Assembly: GCA_032622095.1 (NCBI GenBank)
Contig: CP136063.1
Coordinates: 86,965,980-87,029,979 of the forward strand
Direction: 5' to 3'
DNA: 64,000 nucleotides
Origin: Siphonodentalium dalli
Taxonomy: Eukaryota; Mollusca; Scaphopoda; Gadilida; Siphonodentaliidae
Shown here: positions 31,712 through 43,177 of the stretch, one piece after another
Layout: every line of letters starts with the position of its first letter
Position numbering within the stretch: position 1 is the stretch's first letter
Translations under genes and position numbers: made by a program
Notes under the pieces: model-generated
What the model was told of the DNA's origin: nothing
The model's database searches: none
Seen by the model: the letters and a program-made list of their open reading frames with translations, nothing else

Positions 31712-31960
31712 CTTTTCTTATTCTATATACTCATTAATGAGTAGTTCCCTTAGGAAATGTTCAGATAGGTCATTTGTTGAACTTATTTCCGGAACATTTC
31801 CAACCAAAGAATATGAGTCCTTCTTCACTTGTATTAGCTTTTAGTCTGTCTGTTGTCAGCTTTATTACCTGAACATCCCTTTAAATGAATAATAGACCAT
31901 TCCAATGTATACTTTTATAATTGAATGAGAAAATCCATTGTTTTAATAGTAAAGAAATGG
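31712..31960 (+). mobile_element. Family C MITE with decayed ends (C7)
   Basis: Starts TTTTCTTATTCTATATACTC, with ATTAATGAGTAGTTCCCTTA, and ends near TAGTAAAGAAATGGGC. The inner inverted repeat is shortened. Confidence 0.72.
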
Positions 31961-31976
31961 GCATAATAAATATCTA

Positions 31977-32189
31977 CAGTAATGTCCTACATAATCAACC
32001 CATAAACCACAGCAGAATAATGGGAAATTTTTCAGGATTTAGTCGGAAATATGGTTTGCTGCCATTCATCGGAAAGCTCTCGGTGAGAGCTTTCCGATGA
32101 ATGGCAACAAGCCATATTTCCGACTAAATCCTGAAAAATTTCCCATAATTCTGCTGTGGTTAAAGGGTCATATACTTCTGGCATTACTG
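31977..32189. mobile_element. Family H palindromic MITE, subfamily b (H12)
   Basis: A full 213-bp copy with GGGAAATTTTTCAGG arms. The right outer arm reads GGGTCATATACTTCTGGCA, like the left arm of H7. Confidence 0.88.
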
Positions 32190-32834
32190 TAGATTGTCAT
32201 CAGACCTCCTTGATATTTCAGCACACCTTGGATATTTTTATCTCTCAAGATTCCCCTACGCTTTCAGTCGTAACAATGGATTTATGATATTCACAGATCT
32301 CGTTCTAAATCTCTTTTCCTTTTGAAAAAATTATGTGGCCCCTTTATTGATTCATACATAGTCAGTAAATTTATTCAAACTGAGGCAACCCCAGTTTCTG
32401 ACAGCTGAATAATGGCTGACATAGGAAAATGTCATGTCGTGAAATCAGAGAAATCGGCCAACTGTTAGTCACAGTGATTAAAAAAAAAGATGGGCTGATA
32501 GACAAACTGATTCCTATATCCCCCCTGCCGAACAAATATTGGAAGGCCACTTTTGCTCAGCAAGCAACAATAATTGTTCAATAACGCCCTGCTATGAGAT
32601 TTGTATTATTTATGGGCTGGCAATTAACATTAATCTACAGAAATTTCTTTTAGAACCACAAACATTTCACAATCACAAAAACAGATTGATACCAGTCTCT
32701 GACAGAAATTCAATATTAGCTTCTTCTGAACAAATTGCCGAAGTTATTACTGCTGAGATTAAAAGAGCAATGAACAAATGGAAGATATAACCCCACAAAA
32801 ACGGACTGTCAACAGGGGCCTGGATGGCAATATA
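32190..32834. other. Unassigned intronic sequence
   Basis: An 83-codon plus-strand ORF at 32539 has no recognisable domain and is not called. No repeat was recognised. Confidence 0.35.
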
Positions 32835-32967
32835 CAGTAATGCCCTAAGTAATCGACTCACTGAGAGCTTTCCGATGAATGGCAACAAGCCATATTTCCG
32901 ACTAAATCCTGAAAAGTTACCCATAATTCTGCTGTGGTTAAGGAGTCGATTATTTAGGGCATTACTG
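32835..32967. mobile_element. Family H MITE, left arm deleted (H13)
   Basis: The outer left arm (CAGTAATGCCCTAAGTAATC) joins directly to the central CACTGAGAGCTTTCC and a complete right arm; length is 133 bp. The insertion remains TA-bounded. Confidence 0.85.
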
Positions 32968-33774
32968 TAGCAATAAACAATGGATATGGCTCTATAGCTA
33001 ATCTGTCTCTTTTCAAAGTTAGGTAGTAGTACCAGATTTTGAAGGGTTGTAAAGTAAGAAATTTGGATATATTTAAACATGATTTTCATATTCAGTGCAG
33101 GCCGAATCCGTGTGTTTGGTTTAAGAAAATAGCCTGTTTTCTATCCCCTGAATTTTGTGTTTGTAATGTTTTATTATGTCTTTGCTGTTTATCACAGAAC
33201 AAAAGTACATTAGTAAACATTAGTATACATAATATATATTAATAACTTGATGAATTAATTGGTTTTATATACATATATATTTACATGCTATGTCCACCCA
33301 TACGTGTATAGACATGATATAAACAATGCATAATGTCATATACTGTCCAATCCAATAAGTTGCGATGGGCAGAAAGCGATAAATCATTTCCAATTTAAAT
33401 TTTGGCTTATAATATAATTTTGTTGATAATTGACATATATTTCTTCGCATGTGTATTAAACGCACATATTAAATAAGAAGCAAAAAATATTTAACTGTGT
33501 GCAGAAAGTCGTATAAAATGTGATCTTAACGATTCTGACAATCATATACGCTTGAAAGACAATTTTTTTGGAAATTGCTATAACTTTTTTTCTATTTCAA
33601 ATGTATCAGTTTTATGCTCTATCAGGTAGAAGAAGCTTATAATTCCGAGAATTGGTCGTGATTTTTGACTTGAGGGAATTGAAAATTGTCGAAAAATGGG
33701 CCTTAATTTTATAGTTCTGGCATATGGGAACTTTGGGACACTCCCCAACAAGAGCATCGGTTGGGCATGGCAAA
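32968..33774. other. Unassigned AT-rich intronic sequence
   Basis: No ORF with a recognisable domain, RNA or repeat copy. Confidence 0.35.
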
Positions 33775-34190
33775 ATATGCCTGTGGTAATTCCAACAAAG
33801 GGCCAAAACTCTGGCAAAAATTGGTGGGCAGAACCCAAATTCGAACTTGACCTTTATTTTGGGTAGGTAAACTCACATACCAACTTTCATTCAATTCAGT
33901 TCAAACTTTAATACTAATGTTATCAACCGGAAATGAAAATTGTGTGCAATTTCCAACAAAATGGGCCATAACTCTGTTGAAAATTAGCGGGCAGAACCCA
34001 AATTCGAACTTGATCTGTATTTTGTGCTAGTAAAGCAACACACCAAATTTCATTCCATTCAGTTGAGCCTATTTATTAAATTATCATCCGGAAACCAAAA
34101 TTGAATGGATGGAAGGAGACAGCAAGACTGTCCGGTCCCAATAACATAATAGGTCCCATTTTGTTTTAGAGACAGGCGTATAAAAATAAA
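33775..34190 (+). repeat. Dispersed repeat P, two tandem units
   Basis: Two ~155-bp units contain GCAGAACCCAAATTCGAACT with TGACCT/TGATCT, and CCAACTTTCATTCAATTCAG or its variant. It ends with a CCGGAAACC segment and GGCGTATAAAAATAAAG. Confidence 0.7.
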
Positions 34191-35494
34191 GCTATTCCCT
34201 TTGCCATTACGCAATTCCATGGAATCATTGAATAAAACATTATTTCAGGATCCATCCTAGAAAGTCATTAAAAGTCCTCACAACAAAATCTTGCAGGAAC
34301 AGTTCAATCAGCGACTGACAGTGAGCACTTAACAAGGATTACGTGCCAGGAGAAAAGGTTTTATAAATGTGCCAAATTCAAAGACCAGCGGAACTGATGG
34401 ATGCGAGATTGTCGAGCGAAGTCAATTAGTTCTGTAAAGACTGTAAAGCTTCCTGATGCCGCTACGATACAAATTACCATTCATCAATGATACAATTGCA
34501 GTTACAGGTCCTGTGCAAGAAAGCAAGACGTAGAAATCGTACTTCACAGGATTTATTTTGACAAAAGCAATTTTAGCACTTGTAAATTATCAGACAAGTG
34601 GATTTTAACTCTTTTATCACGATATAAATATGTTTCCATGTGCATGGCTGCAAAATATATTTCCATATATCTACATGTACTTCTAATGTCTTCTATATAG
34701 TGTGTGTTGTTGTCTTGGTCATGATTATATCTGTTATTATGGAGAATATTTATTATAATTTGATACCCTTTGTGATGACATACACACAAACTCATCCTGG
34801 CCCACCTTGGTTCCATATCTAATTACAGGTGAGGTAAGTAGCTAATTCATATACCTGGAGTACACATCCCACAGACATTAATTATTGTCATTTATTAAAC
34901 ATAATCAATTCCACCATTACCTATTAAACATTTGGTTTAGTAGTCGACAATCGAGTTTGGTTCATTTGGGGTTTAGGTCATAGATTTACAGGTATAAATA
35001 TACAGGTAGGTATTTGGCTGCATTTATAGGTGTGGTTCCAGGAGTAATTATGGCCATATGCTGCGATATTCAACTATGGTAAATGGTCTTTTCAGTTACA
35101 TTGGTTGTTGGGATGAGAACGAAAATAAATCATGCAGGTGTGCACGTTTCAACTAATAATTATACAAATATCAGATATTTGCCAACAAATTTCAACTTCG
35201 CAATGAACCCCAGGCAAATGGTGGCCACATTATTTCAACTCAAGCTGTACATAGGTCTACATGGTGTATCTGTATTACTCTTCCTTCAAAATCATATGAT
35301 TCTGATGTACGTACATAAATTGTTTGCTTGTATCACACCCTGATTTGTAACCAGAACAAAAAAAATTCCTGCTGTCATGCAATGTTCAAAGACACCGTCG
35401 TGACCTATCGGTATTCAATATTACATGTACCTGTAGTTTATTATTTTCCTCCAATAAAAATGAATCCTTTGGAACTTCTATTATTTTTTCGCTT
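34191..35494. other. Unassigned intronic sequence
   Basis: Nothing recognised. Frequent ACATGTA words are noted as base-composition flavour only. Confidence 0.35.
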
Positions 35495-35601
35495 GACTTT
35501 CAGCTGCTTATTTTTCCTAAACACCCCTCCAAATGAATAATAAATCATTCAAATATATACTTTTATAACTGAGTGGGAAAGTCCATTTAGAATAGAAAGG
35601 T
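35495..35601 (+). mobile_element. Family C right-half fragment (C8)
   Basis: CACCCCTCCAAATGAATAAT, then ATATATACTTTTATAACTGA and CCATTTAGAATAGAAAGG, match the right half of family C. It ends 34 bases short of the MCTP donor at 35640. Confidence 0.8.
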
Positions 35602-35640
35602 TTTTTGTGGTAAAAGTTTGAGAACATTCTGCACACTTAC

Positions 35641-35863
35641 GTATTAATATCGAGTGACGTCAAGTCGATTTCAGCAAATCCCATTGGATCATCGTGGAAG
35701 CCTCGGTCGTAATCATACACTTTGATATTGACAGGTTTATATACATCTTCTATGGGAATGGTAAATTTTTCGTCCCATTTTGGATTGAGATTCTTGCTTA
35801 CAATCCGACTTTTATAGTACTGTTTGTTCCCGACCTTAAACTTCACATATGGGTCACTGGTCC
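35641..35863 (-). CDS. MCTP: MCTP exon: main part of the first C2 domain (C2A)
   Basis: The acceptor TCTTTTACAG lies just above 35863 and the donor GTAAGT just below 35641. The 223 nt enter in phase 1 and leave in phase 2. The reading has GTSDPYVKFKVGNKQYYKSR, then NLNPKWDEKFTIPIEDVYKP, VNIKVYDYDRGFHDDPMG and FAEIDLTSLDIN. GTSDPYVKFK is the MCTP C2A signature. The acidic residues of SDPY, YDYD and HDD complete the calcium-binding set. The Gly codon is split with the upstream exon at 45809. Codon reading is uninterrupted and the domain is of normal length. Confidence 0.96.
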
Positions 35864-35884
35864 CTGTAAAAGAAATAAAATGAA

Positions 35885-36330
35885 GATCCATATTAAGTTT
35901 GGTGATCATCGGATGAGGGATGTGGTCCATAGGGTGATCTATCGACCCAAATATTTCAGACGTGCAAAGAGTAAAATCCAAGATGGCTGCTGGTAGCCAT
36001 GTTTTTCATCGAAATTTTTTCAAATTTTATAGCTCCCATATAGTGATCCTAAACATGCCTGTAAATTTTCAAAACACTTCTCCAATAAATGTAAGCTGCA
36101 TGGTGTGCCAATTGATTCAAGTTTGAAATCCAAGATGTCTGCTGGTGGCCATGTTTTTAACTAATTTAGAAGAAAACAAATAGATGGCTCCCATCAAGAG
36201 TTCACCCTGACATCCATAACAATTTTGATGATGATTGGATGAGGGATGTGGTCTGTAGGGTGTGCTGTAGGTATTGTTGATGGAAGCCCTGTCTGATGGA
36301 TGCACGGACGTTGGAAGCCAACCCACGGCA
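35885..36330 (+). repeat. Dispersed repeat Q, two or more units
   Basis: Units contain AAAATCCAAGATGGCTGCTG / GAAATCCAAGATGTCTGCTG, GGCCATGTTTTT, GGCTCCCAT and GGATGAGGGATGTGGTC. It is related to the array at 63680-64000 and supports the bivalve assignment by flavour only. Confidence 0.65.
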
Positions 36331-36668
36331 ATAGCTCATTTCTAAACCGATTAAATTATCGATAACAGAAACTTTACAGGTAAGTGGTATGTTATCATAA
36401 ACATGCACATAAAATTTGAACACGATCCGATAAAAAATACTTGAGTTATTGCATTGGTTATCAAGTGTCTATGGACAGACAAACAGACAACTGGCTAGAC
36501 AGAGGGATGAACGATGGATGGTTGATCCGAACGTCGGCATTATGTGTACCATACATGGTATAGGTACACATAACAAAAACAATTATTATTTTTTATTTTT
36601 TTTGGTACTGTTTTTTTTTAATTGAGAAAGGAGTTCAATCTAAAAATCTTTTCTTTAAATTTTGTTTT

Positions 36669-36986
36669 TTAAAGAGTTTCGTTTCTGGCTCTGCCAATAT
36701 TGACCAAGCGACCCCATTTTAACAAGCCAGTCACCGAGTCATCCAAGAACCATCCATTCCAAATATAAGCTAAATAGGCCAGATTGTTCTTAAGAAGAAG
36801 TCGACCCTGAGCATAGTGTTTATTATAAGCCATGTCTTTATAATAGATATCATCCATGGGAGTAGCGGCAAATTTCCTACAAGTACAACTTCCCAGAGAG
36901 TTATAATACAGGGCCCTCGTCTCCAGATCTAGATAGTATGGACACAACAGTCTGGGAAGGAGCTGCAAACATCTTGTGGATTCCAA
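36669..36986 (-). CDS. Unidentified ORF in the MCTP intron, possibly a gene remnant
   Basis: An open frame of about 105 codons, closed by TAA. An in-frame TAG lies about eight codons upstream of the first TTG. The composition is protein-like: CPYYLDLETRALYYN, CTCRKFAATPMDDIYYKDMA and LAYLAYIWNGWFLDD. There is no signal peptide, no clear splice acceptor and no family recognised. It is on the same strand as MCTP, between the two C2A exons, but nothing in known MCTP domain order belongs there. It may be a fragment of an inserted gene or a chance ORF. Confidence 0.3.
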   Translation of the reverse strand: MESTRCLQLLPRLLCPYYLDLETRALYYNSLGSCTCRKFAATPMDDIYYKDMAYNKHYAQGRLLLKNNLAYLAYIWNGWFLDDSVTGLLKWGRLVNIGRARNETL

Positions 36987-37017
36987 ATGGTATAAGTAAC
37001 AATTAGCCTAGACTTGC

Positions 37018-37280
37018 CTCTCAATATTAAGGTCAACAGCTTTCATCTATCTATGTTCAGCTCTCATTTATCTATGTTCCCATCAGAGGGTATTACAGTG
37101 ACAACATCAATCTCATTTTGACCCAATGTAATCCTGCCTTCTGACAAGAGACCCCATCATATATCACGATTAACATGACAGTGGGTATCGACAGCCATTT
37201 GGTCAGAAATCACTCTCGGAGATTAGCTATAGGATGCCGTTAGTAGAGATCAAATCAGTAAAACCTATTTTCCAAACAGA
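37018..37280 (+). repeat. Dispersed repeat R, copy 1
   Basis: Words such as CTCAATATTAAGGTCAAC, ATTACAGTGACAAC, GGATGCCGTTAG and CAGAAGTCACC recur in modified form and in order at 40196-40345 and 41307-41500. Confidence 0.5.
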
Positions 37281-37330
37281 AGTCACCACTAGTAATGAAG
37301 AGGTCCCTCCAGGGACCAGCCTGGGAGATA

Positions 37331-37579
37331 CAGTATAATGCCCTAAATAATCGACTCCTTATTATGGGTAATTTTTCAGGATTTAGTCGAAATATGGCTT
37401 GTTGCCATTCATCGGAAAGCTCTCAGCAGAATTATGGGTAATTTTTCAGGATTCAGTCGGAAATATGGCTCAGTGAGAGCTTTCCGATGAACGGCAACAA
37501 GCCATATTTCCGACTAAATCCTGAAAAATTACCCATAATTCTGCTATGGTTAAGGAGTCGATTATTTAGGGCATTACTG
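37331..37579. mobile_element. Family H palindromic MITE with internal duplication (H14)
   Basis: Starts CAGTATAATGCCC. The left arm's GAATTATGGGTAATTTTTCA segment occurs twice, so the left side is longer than the right; total is 249 bp. The right arm is complete. Confidence 0.85.
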
Positions 37580-37714
37580 TAATTTCTCCCTAAAATGTGT
37601 AACTGAATTCTCCCTATTTAATCCCAGGAGGAAATGACTTCAACCTATTATTCCAGCATCTGAAGTGTATTTGTTGATTATGATGGTGTGATAACTGAAT
37701 ATAGTGTGAACTAA

Positions 37715-38193
37715 ATTGAAGGCCCATTTAATTTTCGAGTCACCGATTATTTTTGTTATAGTGCCGTGATATACGGTTTTAAATAACAATCTATGAATAT
37801 AATATAATAAATATAATCTATAAAATATCATTAAAATACTATAATTCATCACCATTTGGAAAGTCTGTGTCTCAGAAGGTGCCCATGCATAGAGTAATAG
37901 AAAATAGCTGAAATCATAGAAACATTTTCCCCGTCTCGCTCCCAGAATGCAACAGAATTCAAACTAAGATATAGAGTTATTCCCCTTCCATTGAAACTAA
38001 TGCACTTTGCTGTACAATCCAGATGAAACTTAAGTACAAAAACATGTCGTAATTCAACAAAAACAACATGTTCAGTTTATTACTATACACCGGATAAGTT
38101 GATAATACAACGTTTTGGAGCTTCCTCTTTCAAAAGGTATATAATATGGCATATATTTTATATGATGTGTTCGAAAATAAAGTGGGCCTTTAA
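37715..38193 (+). mobile_element. Family K TTAA-type MITE (K3)
   Basis: The termini are AAGGCCCATTTAATTTTCGA and TCGAAAATAAAGTGGGCCTT. The left target is decayed (TTGA) and the right is TTTAA. The interior contains TTTTGGAGCTTCCTCTTTCA and GGTATATAATATGGC near the right end. It is over 80% similar by eye to K4. Confidence 0.82.
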
Positions 38194-39387
38194 TGAGTTC
38201 TTGTTTTCCATAAAAAATTATTGGATCATAGAAGCCTGATGTTGGGGTGTAAATTGAACTTCAGCCGTTATGACCTCTCCCTGATAACAGTCCCCACTTC
38301 TCCCTAATAATCAAATAGGGAGAAGTGTCTTCTCCTAATTTGAAAACTCTAGGCTGATCCCTGAGTCACTCAAAAAAAGTGCCGAAGTGTACACAAGTTT
38401 TGAAATCTCGATCGAAATGACATTGTTTAGTAATATGCGTTTGTGGCGCTTTCTGCTAGAATAATTGTTTACGTTCCACTGGAAACTAGTATGAACTGAA
38501 AATAAATTGCTGATGGGCACCAGACTTTCATTAACACACTATGTCAGCACCGACAGCAAACCCATATTCAAAACCTGTGTACCTTTCAACACGGTCTTGG
38601 TGAGAGTGACTCCTTCAGCACTACTAATATGTATGGATAACATTTAGTCTGCAGCCTGAACAAGATGAATTCTAATGATCGTATTACTAGTGTATGTCTT
38701 CAAAACTGGGTAGATAAATAGATCGTAACTAACATTTAAACAAATTTAGCATTTTCAAATGACTGGTCTCAGCTTATATTCTTATTAACGCCACCGGTGT
38801 ATACTGTTGGGCAAATTTTAGAAATCTGTGGACCTATGGGGATTTTATAAATAGATAATTGGTTTTTCCGGTTATTTTGGGACGCGTTAAAGTTGTACTG
38901 TGACCCCGAGTCCGGTAAAAGCTGTAGTTGGAATGTCCAAGTTCGTGAAAGTTCTATTGACTATGCCGATGATTTGAGAAGCTTTATTGTTTTAGGATAT
39001 TGTAGAAAGGCTAATCTGGCTGTGTCAAATTGAGCTATAGCGATGGGATATCACGCAGGACAACACATTTCGGGTTTACGTGGGGTGTGTATTCGATGGA
39101 TGTCTTATAGTTGCAGTATGTAACTATTATGACCGCGTTAATTGCGTTCGATGTTTAGGTATGAACAATGGCTGGGCCATGCATACTTGAAGATTTTATG
39201 GCGGGAACCCAATTTTGTATCCGCAATTAGAAGCTTTCTGTTTGGTGAATGAAAAACCTGCAGTAATAAGCCGTAGTTTTTTTTTGTAATAATTTGAAGG
39301 ATTAGTTGTTTTAACGGAATTCTGAGGCGGTGCATTCATGTAACCAATATAATTGGAATATAATAGCACTTGTATGTATTTTCTTTG
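38194..39387. other. Unassigned intronic sequence
   Basis: No coding, RNA or repeat feature was recognised. Confidence 0.35.
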
Positions 39388-39563
39388 TTAACTCTTTCAT
39401 GACAGGAGCTGCACTGTGCAACAAGATCCTATGCCAGTGCATTCTCTTATATATGTGAGTCTTCCATAGGGAGCCATACATATATAAGAAAATACACTGG
39501 CTTACAAGGCCAAGGTAAATATTGTTGGCCAAAGTATTCTCTTATATATGCAAAGCTCCCTAT
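39388..39563 (-). mobile_element. Family A TTAA MITE, truncated (A6)
   Basis: Reversed copy starting TTAACTCTTTCATGACAGGAGC. The first hairpin is good and the second is cut at AAAGCTCCCTATG. No second TTAA end. Confidence 0.8.
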
Positions 39564-39965
39564 GTTAAACTTAATATGATGATATTAACTCATGTCTTTC
39601 GAGAACATCAACATCCATAATTTCCTAAACCGCTTCATCATACATGTATTACCATTCTCCTAGTGCTGCGTGTATACATCACTCACAACTCCATTACGTT
39701 TAAGCGTAATAGGTTTTCATAGCCTTACTACCTTACATATAATGGTATCATCTAAGGTAAATATATGTCAAAAGTTACCAGCATCAGTAATTGGCTGCAT
39801 CCATTTCAGCTCGAGGCGAGTTTTGAGATATGGAATTTGAATTACGCTTAAAGCGTAATGCATTATGCTTAAGTGTAATTGGCTATTAAATGTGAATTTG
39901 GCCTCCCATACAAACTAGGCGAAAAAAAAAATTGGTACGCAAAATTCTGAAATTTGCAGGCCTGA

Positions 39966-40170
39966 CATAGGAAATGTACAGACAAACATTGAACTTATTA
40001 TCTAAACACTCCCTCAATAAATAGAGATTCCTTCTGTATTTTTATTTATCTGTTGTCCGCTTATTTTATATATGTACATCGCTGCAAATCAATATTAAAT
40101 AAACCATTCCGATGTACACTTTTTAACTGACTGGGAGAATCCATTTAGTATAGAATTAATTGAGCTGGGA
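39966..40170 (+). mobile_element. Family C MITE fragment (C9)
   Basis: Retains GAACTTATTATCTAAAC, CGATGTACACTTTTTAACTG and ATTTAGTATAGAATTAA; the left terminus is missing. Confidence 0.72.
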
Positions 40171-40195
40171 AGAAACAACGATAGTCAACTCATTC

Positions 40196-40344
40196 TTGTT
40201 CTCTCAGTATTAAGGTTAACTACTCTCAGAAATCTATGTCTGCCATCTAGGGAATACTATTAAGTGACAAAAGATATGACACAGTGACCTTGTGTAATCG
40301 TGGCTGCCGACATGGGATCACACTATACATCAAGTTATAAACTA
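40196..40344 (+). repeat. Dispersed repeat R, copy 2
   Basis: CTATGTCTGCCATCTAGGGA, TACTATTAAGTGACAAAAG and GACCTTGTGTAAT match 41330-41400 closely. H15 lies directly to its right and repeat-like sequence resumes at about 40585. Confidence 0.6.
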
Positions 40345-40559
40345 CAGTAATGCCCCTAAATAATCGACTCCTTCACCACAGCAGAATTATGGGTGACTTT
40401 TCAGGATTTAGTCGGAATTTATGGCTTGTTGCCATTCATCGGAAAGCTCTCACTGAGAGCTTTCTGATGAATGGCAACAAGCCATTTTTCCAACTAAATC
40501 CTGAAAAGCTACCCATAATTATCCTGTGGTTAAGGAGTCAATTATTTAGGGCATTACTG
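40345..40559. mobile_element. Family H palindromic MITE (H15)
   Basis: 215 bp. The left arm has an extra C (TGCCCCTAAATAATC) and an extra T (GGAATTTATGGC), and the right arm has ATTATCCTGTGG. TA lies on both sides. Confidence 0.9.
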
Positions 40560-40734
40560 TATCAGTTGATGTGACATCGATTTGGTAGGAATGTAATCTG
40601 AGATATTAGCCTAATTTAATCACAGAATCCCTGTTGGTTGTGGGATATACTCTCATCATATATATGTCAAACAAGAACTAATCAAATTGGATAACGAGTG
40701 CATATATAGCTAGGGGCGTGACTAAATACGCTGG

Positions 40735-40860
40735 TGGTAATTCCAACAATGGGCCATATAACCCTGGTGAAAATTGACAGGCGGAACCCAGATTTGAATT
40801 TGACCTGTGTTTGAACTAGTAAACTCACATGCCAAATTTCATTCCATTCCTTTTTTTTAA
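40735..40860 (+). repeat. Dispersed repeat P, partial copy
   Basis: Contains AATTGACAGGCGGAACCCAG, GACCTGTGTTTGAACTAGTA and CCAAATTTCATTCCATTCC. Confidence 0.6.
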
Positions 40861-41306
40861 AACGGCATATAAAAATAGAGATTAAGTGAAAGTTCAGACG
40901 ACCACAGTTCAATTGTAAGTGACAGAATTCCATGATAGGAAGTAACCGGTAGTTGGACTGCGCATGCTCACGTCCAGATTGCAAGTCAAAAAATAATATC
41001 AAGCACTGTTTGATTTTAGATTTGAAATCGTGGCGTATCCTTGGATACCTCCAATTGCGACCTTATCGCAGTCGTGTGTGCATTAAAATTGTAGCTGGAA
41101 AGATAGTAGGGTAGTCAATCACAAGCTTACGAACAACTCACGATATCATCAACTTCGACGACATCCCAATTGTGTAAACAAACTATCCACGATTTGTCGG
41201 CCCGATTCCTCAACTTACGATTGAATCGTTATCGTCTGAACGTTCACTAAATGGCAAATTTAGGGACAAGATGTCTCACAAGTCGCCCTCCAGGCTGGTC
41301 CCAGAA

Positions 41307-41500
41307 AGGGTTAAGGTCATTGACTCTCAGAGAAGTATGTCTGCCATCTAGGGAATAGTATTAAGTGACAAATGCTATGACATCGTGACCTGGTGTAATT
41401 TGGCCCGAAATTGCTGTAAGATATCAGCCGAAATTAATCGTAGAATGCCCGTTGGCTATGGGACAATCTCTCAGAAAATCTATATCAAGCAGAAGTCATT
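41307..41500 (+). repeat. Dispersed repeat R, copy 3
   Basis: AAGGTCATTGACTCTCAGAG, CTATCTGCC-type words and AGTATTAAGTGACAAATGC align with 40196-40344. It runs into the G8 element. Confidence 0.6.
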
Positions 41501-41521
41501 GCTTCTGCGTTTGGATCAAAT

Positions 41522-41875
41522 TCCATACAGCGGGCTAGCATCACAAAATTCACCCTCTGTGGACCTCATTCTGCTTAGTCCCTATCTTCTGGGAAGTATC
41601 TATAGTCTCAAATTAACATTGTTTTTTAGTTACTTTTTCCCTTCTGGGAAGTTTCTATATCCCCTAATTTGCAGAAGACAAAATGCATAATCGAGGTCAC
41701 TAATGGGTCAACATCATCAACTTCAACTGGGGAACTTAAATCAGTTTGTTGGTCTATGATAGCAGTTAAGGGCTAAGCAGATGAGATCCCAAGAGGGTGA
41801 ATTTGGTGATGCTAGCCCACTATGTGAGTTAGCGTCACTAAATTCACCCTCTGGGGACCTTTTTCTGCAAATGAT
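41522..41875. mobile_element. Family G element, left end missing (G8)
   Basis: Begins inside the first hairpin loop (ACAGCGGGCTAGCATCAC). It carries the core in the reverse order to G5 (CCCTAATTTGCAGAAG) and a complete second hairpin, and stops at TTCTGCAAATGATTCCAG. Confidence 0.75.
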
Positions 41876-41990
41876 TCCAGATGAGAATTCAATTGACCAG
41901 TAGACATGGTAATCATAAATTCTTGGAAGCTAATGACAATTTGATTGGATTTTGGGACTGATGATCATGCAATTCATTACTGAATCGACA

Positions 41991-42436
41991 AAAGCCTGCG
42001 TTTAGTGTACCTGTCATTTGCAGAATGAGGTCCCCAGAGGGTGAATTTAGTGACGTTATCCCGCATAGCGGGCTAGCCTCACTAAATTCACCCTCTGGGG
42101 ACCTCATTCTGCATGGCATCATCTACTATGGGAGACATAGACTCAGATTGAAGTTCTCAAATGGTGAATATTGTGATGAACACCCAGTGGGAACCTCGAT
42201 TATGCAATGTGTCGTCTGGTCGTCTGCCAATTTGGGGATATAGAGAAACTAAACTAAAAAGAAATAGAATAGAAGTTTCTATAGAAATTTAATAATAAAG
42301 AAGCTTTCCAGAGAAGATGAGGCCTAAGCAGAATGAGGTCCCCAGAGGGTGAATTTAGCAATGCAGGACAGCATCACTAAATTCACCCTCAGGGGAACTC
42401 ATTCTGCAAATGACAGGCACACTAAGCTCAGGCTTG
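41991..42436. mobile_element. Family G hAT-like MITE (G9)
   Basis: Runs from AAAGCCTGCGTTTAGTGTAC to AAGCTCAGGCTTG. It has two hairpins with arms CAGAATGAGGTCCCCAGAGG, and a core that mixes CAAATGGTGAATATTGTGAT and CCAATTTGGGGATATAG. The target duplication is not convincing. Confidence 0.8.
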
Positions 42437-42611
42437 GTCGAAAACAGCAATATTCTAAAACGAATTCTAACAAATTGTCATATTGTCATATCCTATAATC
42501 TCACTGGCGACATCTTCTCTGCAATTATTCTGCCATTAAATAATAAAATGTCTTGTCTCTTTCAATAAAATCTATGAAGTAGGGGAGTACCTACAACATG
42601 AGTGTGGACCT

Positions 42612-42658
42612 TTGGGGACCTCATTCTGCAAGTGACAGACACAATATTTCCTGACTTG
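42612..42658. mobile_element. Family G right-end fragment (G10)
   Basis: GGGGACCTCATTCTGCAAGT then GACAGACACAATATTTCCTG and ACTTG: only the last ~47 bases of the element. Confidence 0.7.
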
Positions 42659-42664
42659 AATAGA

Positions 42665-42721
42665 AGAATATCTGAAGGGATAACTACTCATCAATGAGTA
42701 TTTAGAATAGAAAGGATTAAT
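42665..42721 (-). mobile_element. Family C terminal fragment (C10)
   Basis: GGGATAACTACTCATCAATG then AGTATTTAGAATAGAAAGGA and TTAA: the left terminus of family C in reverse. Confidence 0.72.
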
Positions 42722-42896
42722 CGAGAGTCCTTTCTATATAATGAGTTGCGGATGATGCAAGGAAATATTTCACGAGGGCAGAGCTACATTTGTAAAGAAC
42801 AGATGTATATTTATTTTAGTAATATATAATACTGACGCACTGATTTGAATTTTTGGGCAAGTATATGCAAAAATAGACAATAGTTACAGTAATGCC

Positions 42897-43046
42897 TGAA
42901 GTATATGACCCTTTAACCACAGCAGAATAATGGGAAATTTTTCAGGATTTAGTCACTGATTTAGTCGGAAATATTTCTGACTAAATCCTGAAAAATTTCC
43001 CATAATTCTGCTGTGGTTTCGGGGTTGATTATTTAGGACATTACTG
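42897..43046. mobile_element. Family H palindromic MITE, subfamily b, shortened (H16)
   Basis: 150 bp. The outer arms are as in H7 (CCTGAAGTATATGACCCTTT and GGGGTTGATTATTTAGGAC). The centre is deleted and part of the left arm repeated (GATTTAGTCACTGATTTAGT). Confidence 0.88.
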
Positions 43047-43050
43047 TAAC

Positions 43051-43177
43051 TGTTGTGAGTAGCGTATGGTTTTTCTCCTCGAATGATATGCAGAGGATTA
43101 TTTTTACGAGGAGCTAGCCGATTGAAAATAATCATCGCATCTCAAGAGAGGAGAAAAAATGTACGCTACTCACAACA
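43051..43177. repeat. Palindromic element S
   Basis: TGTTGTGAGTAGCGTATGG with TTTTTCTCCTC pairs with GAGGAGAAAAAATG and TACGCTACTCACAACA across ~65 bp containing GGAGCTAGCC. It is MITE-like, but no clear target duplication was found and there is one copy. Confidence 0.7.

Noticed and set aside
33578-33838. Minus-strand ORFs with GITTGIFCHAQPMLLLGSVP-like reading
   Set aside because: They lie in dispersed repeat P and neighbouring sequence; three overlapping frames are open.
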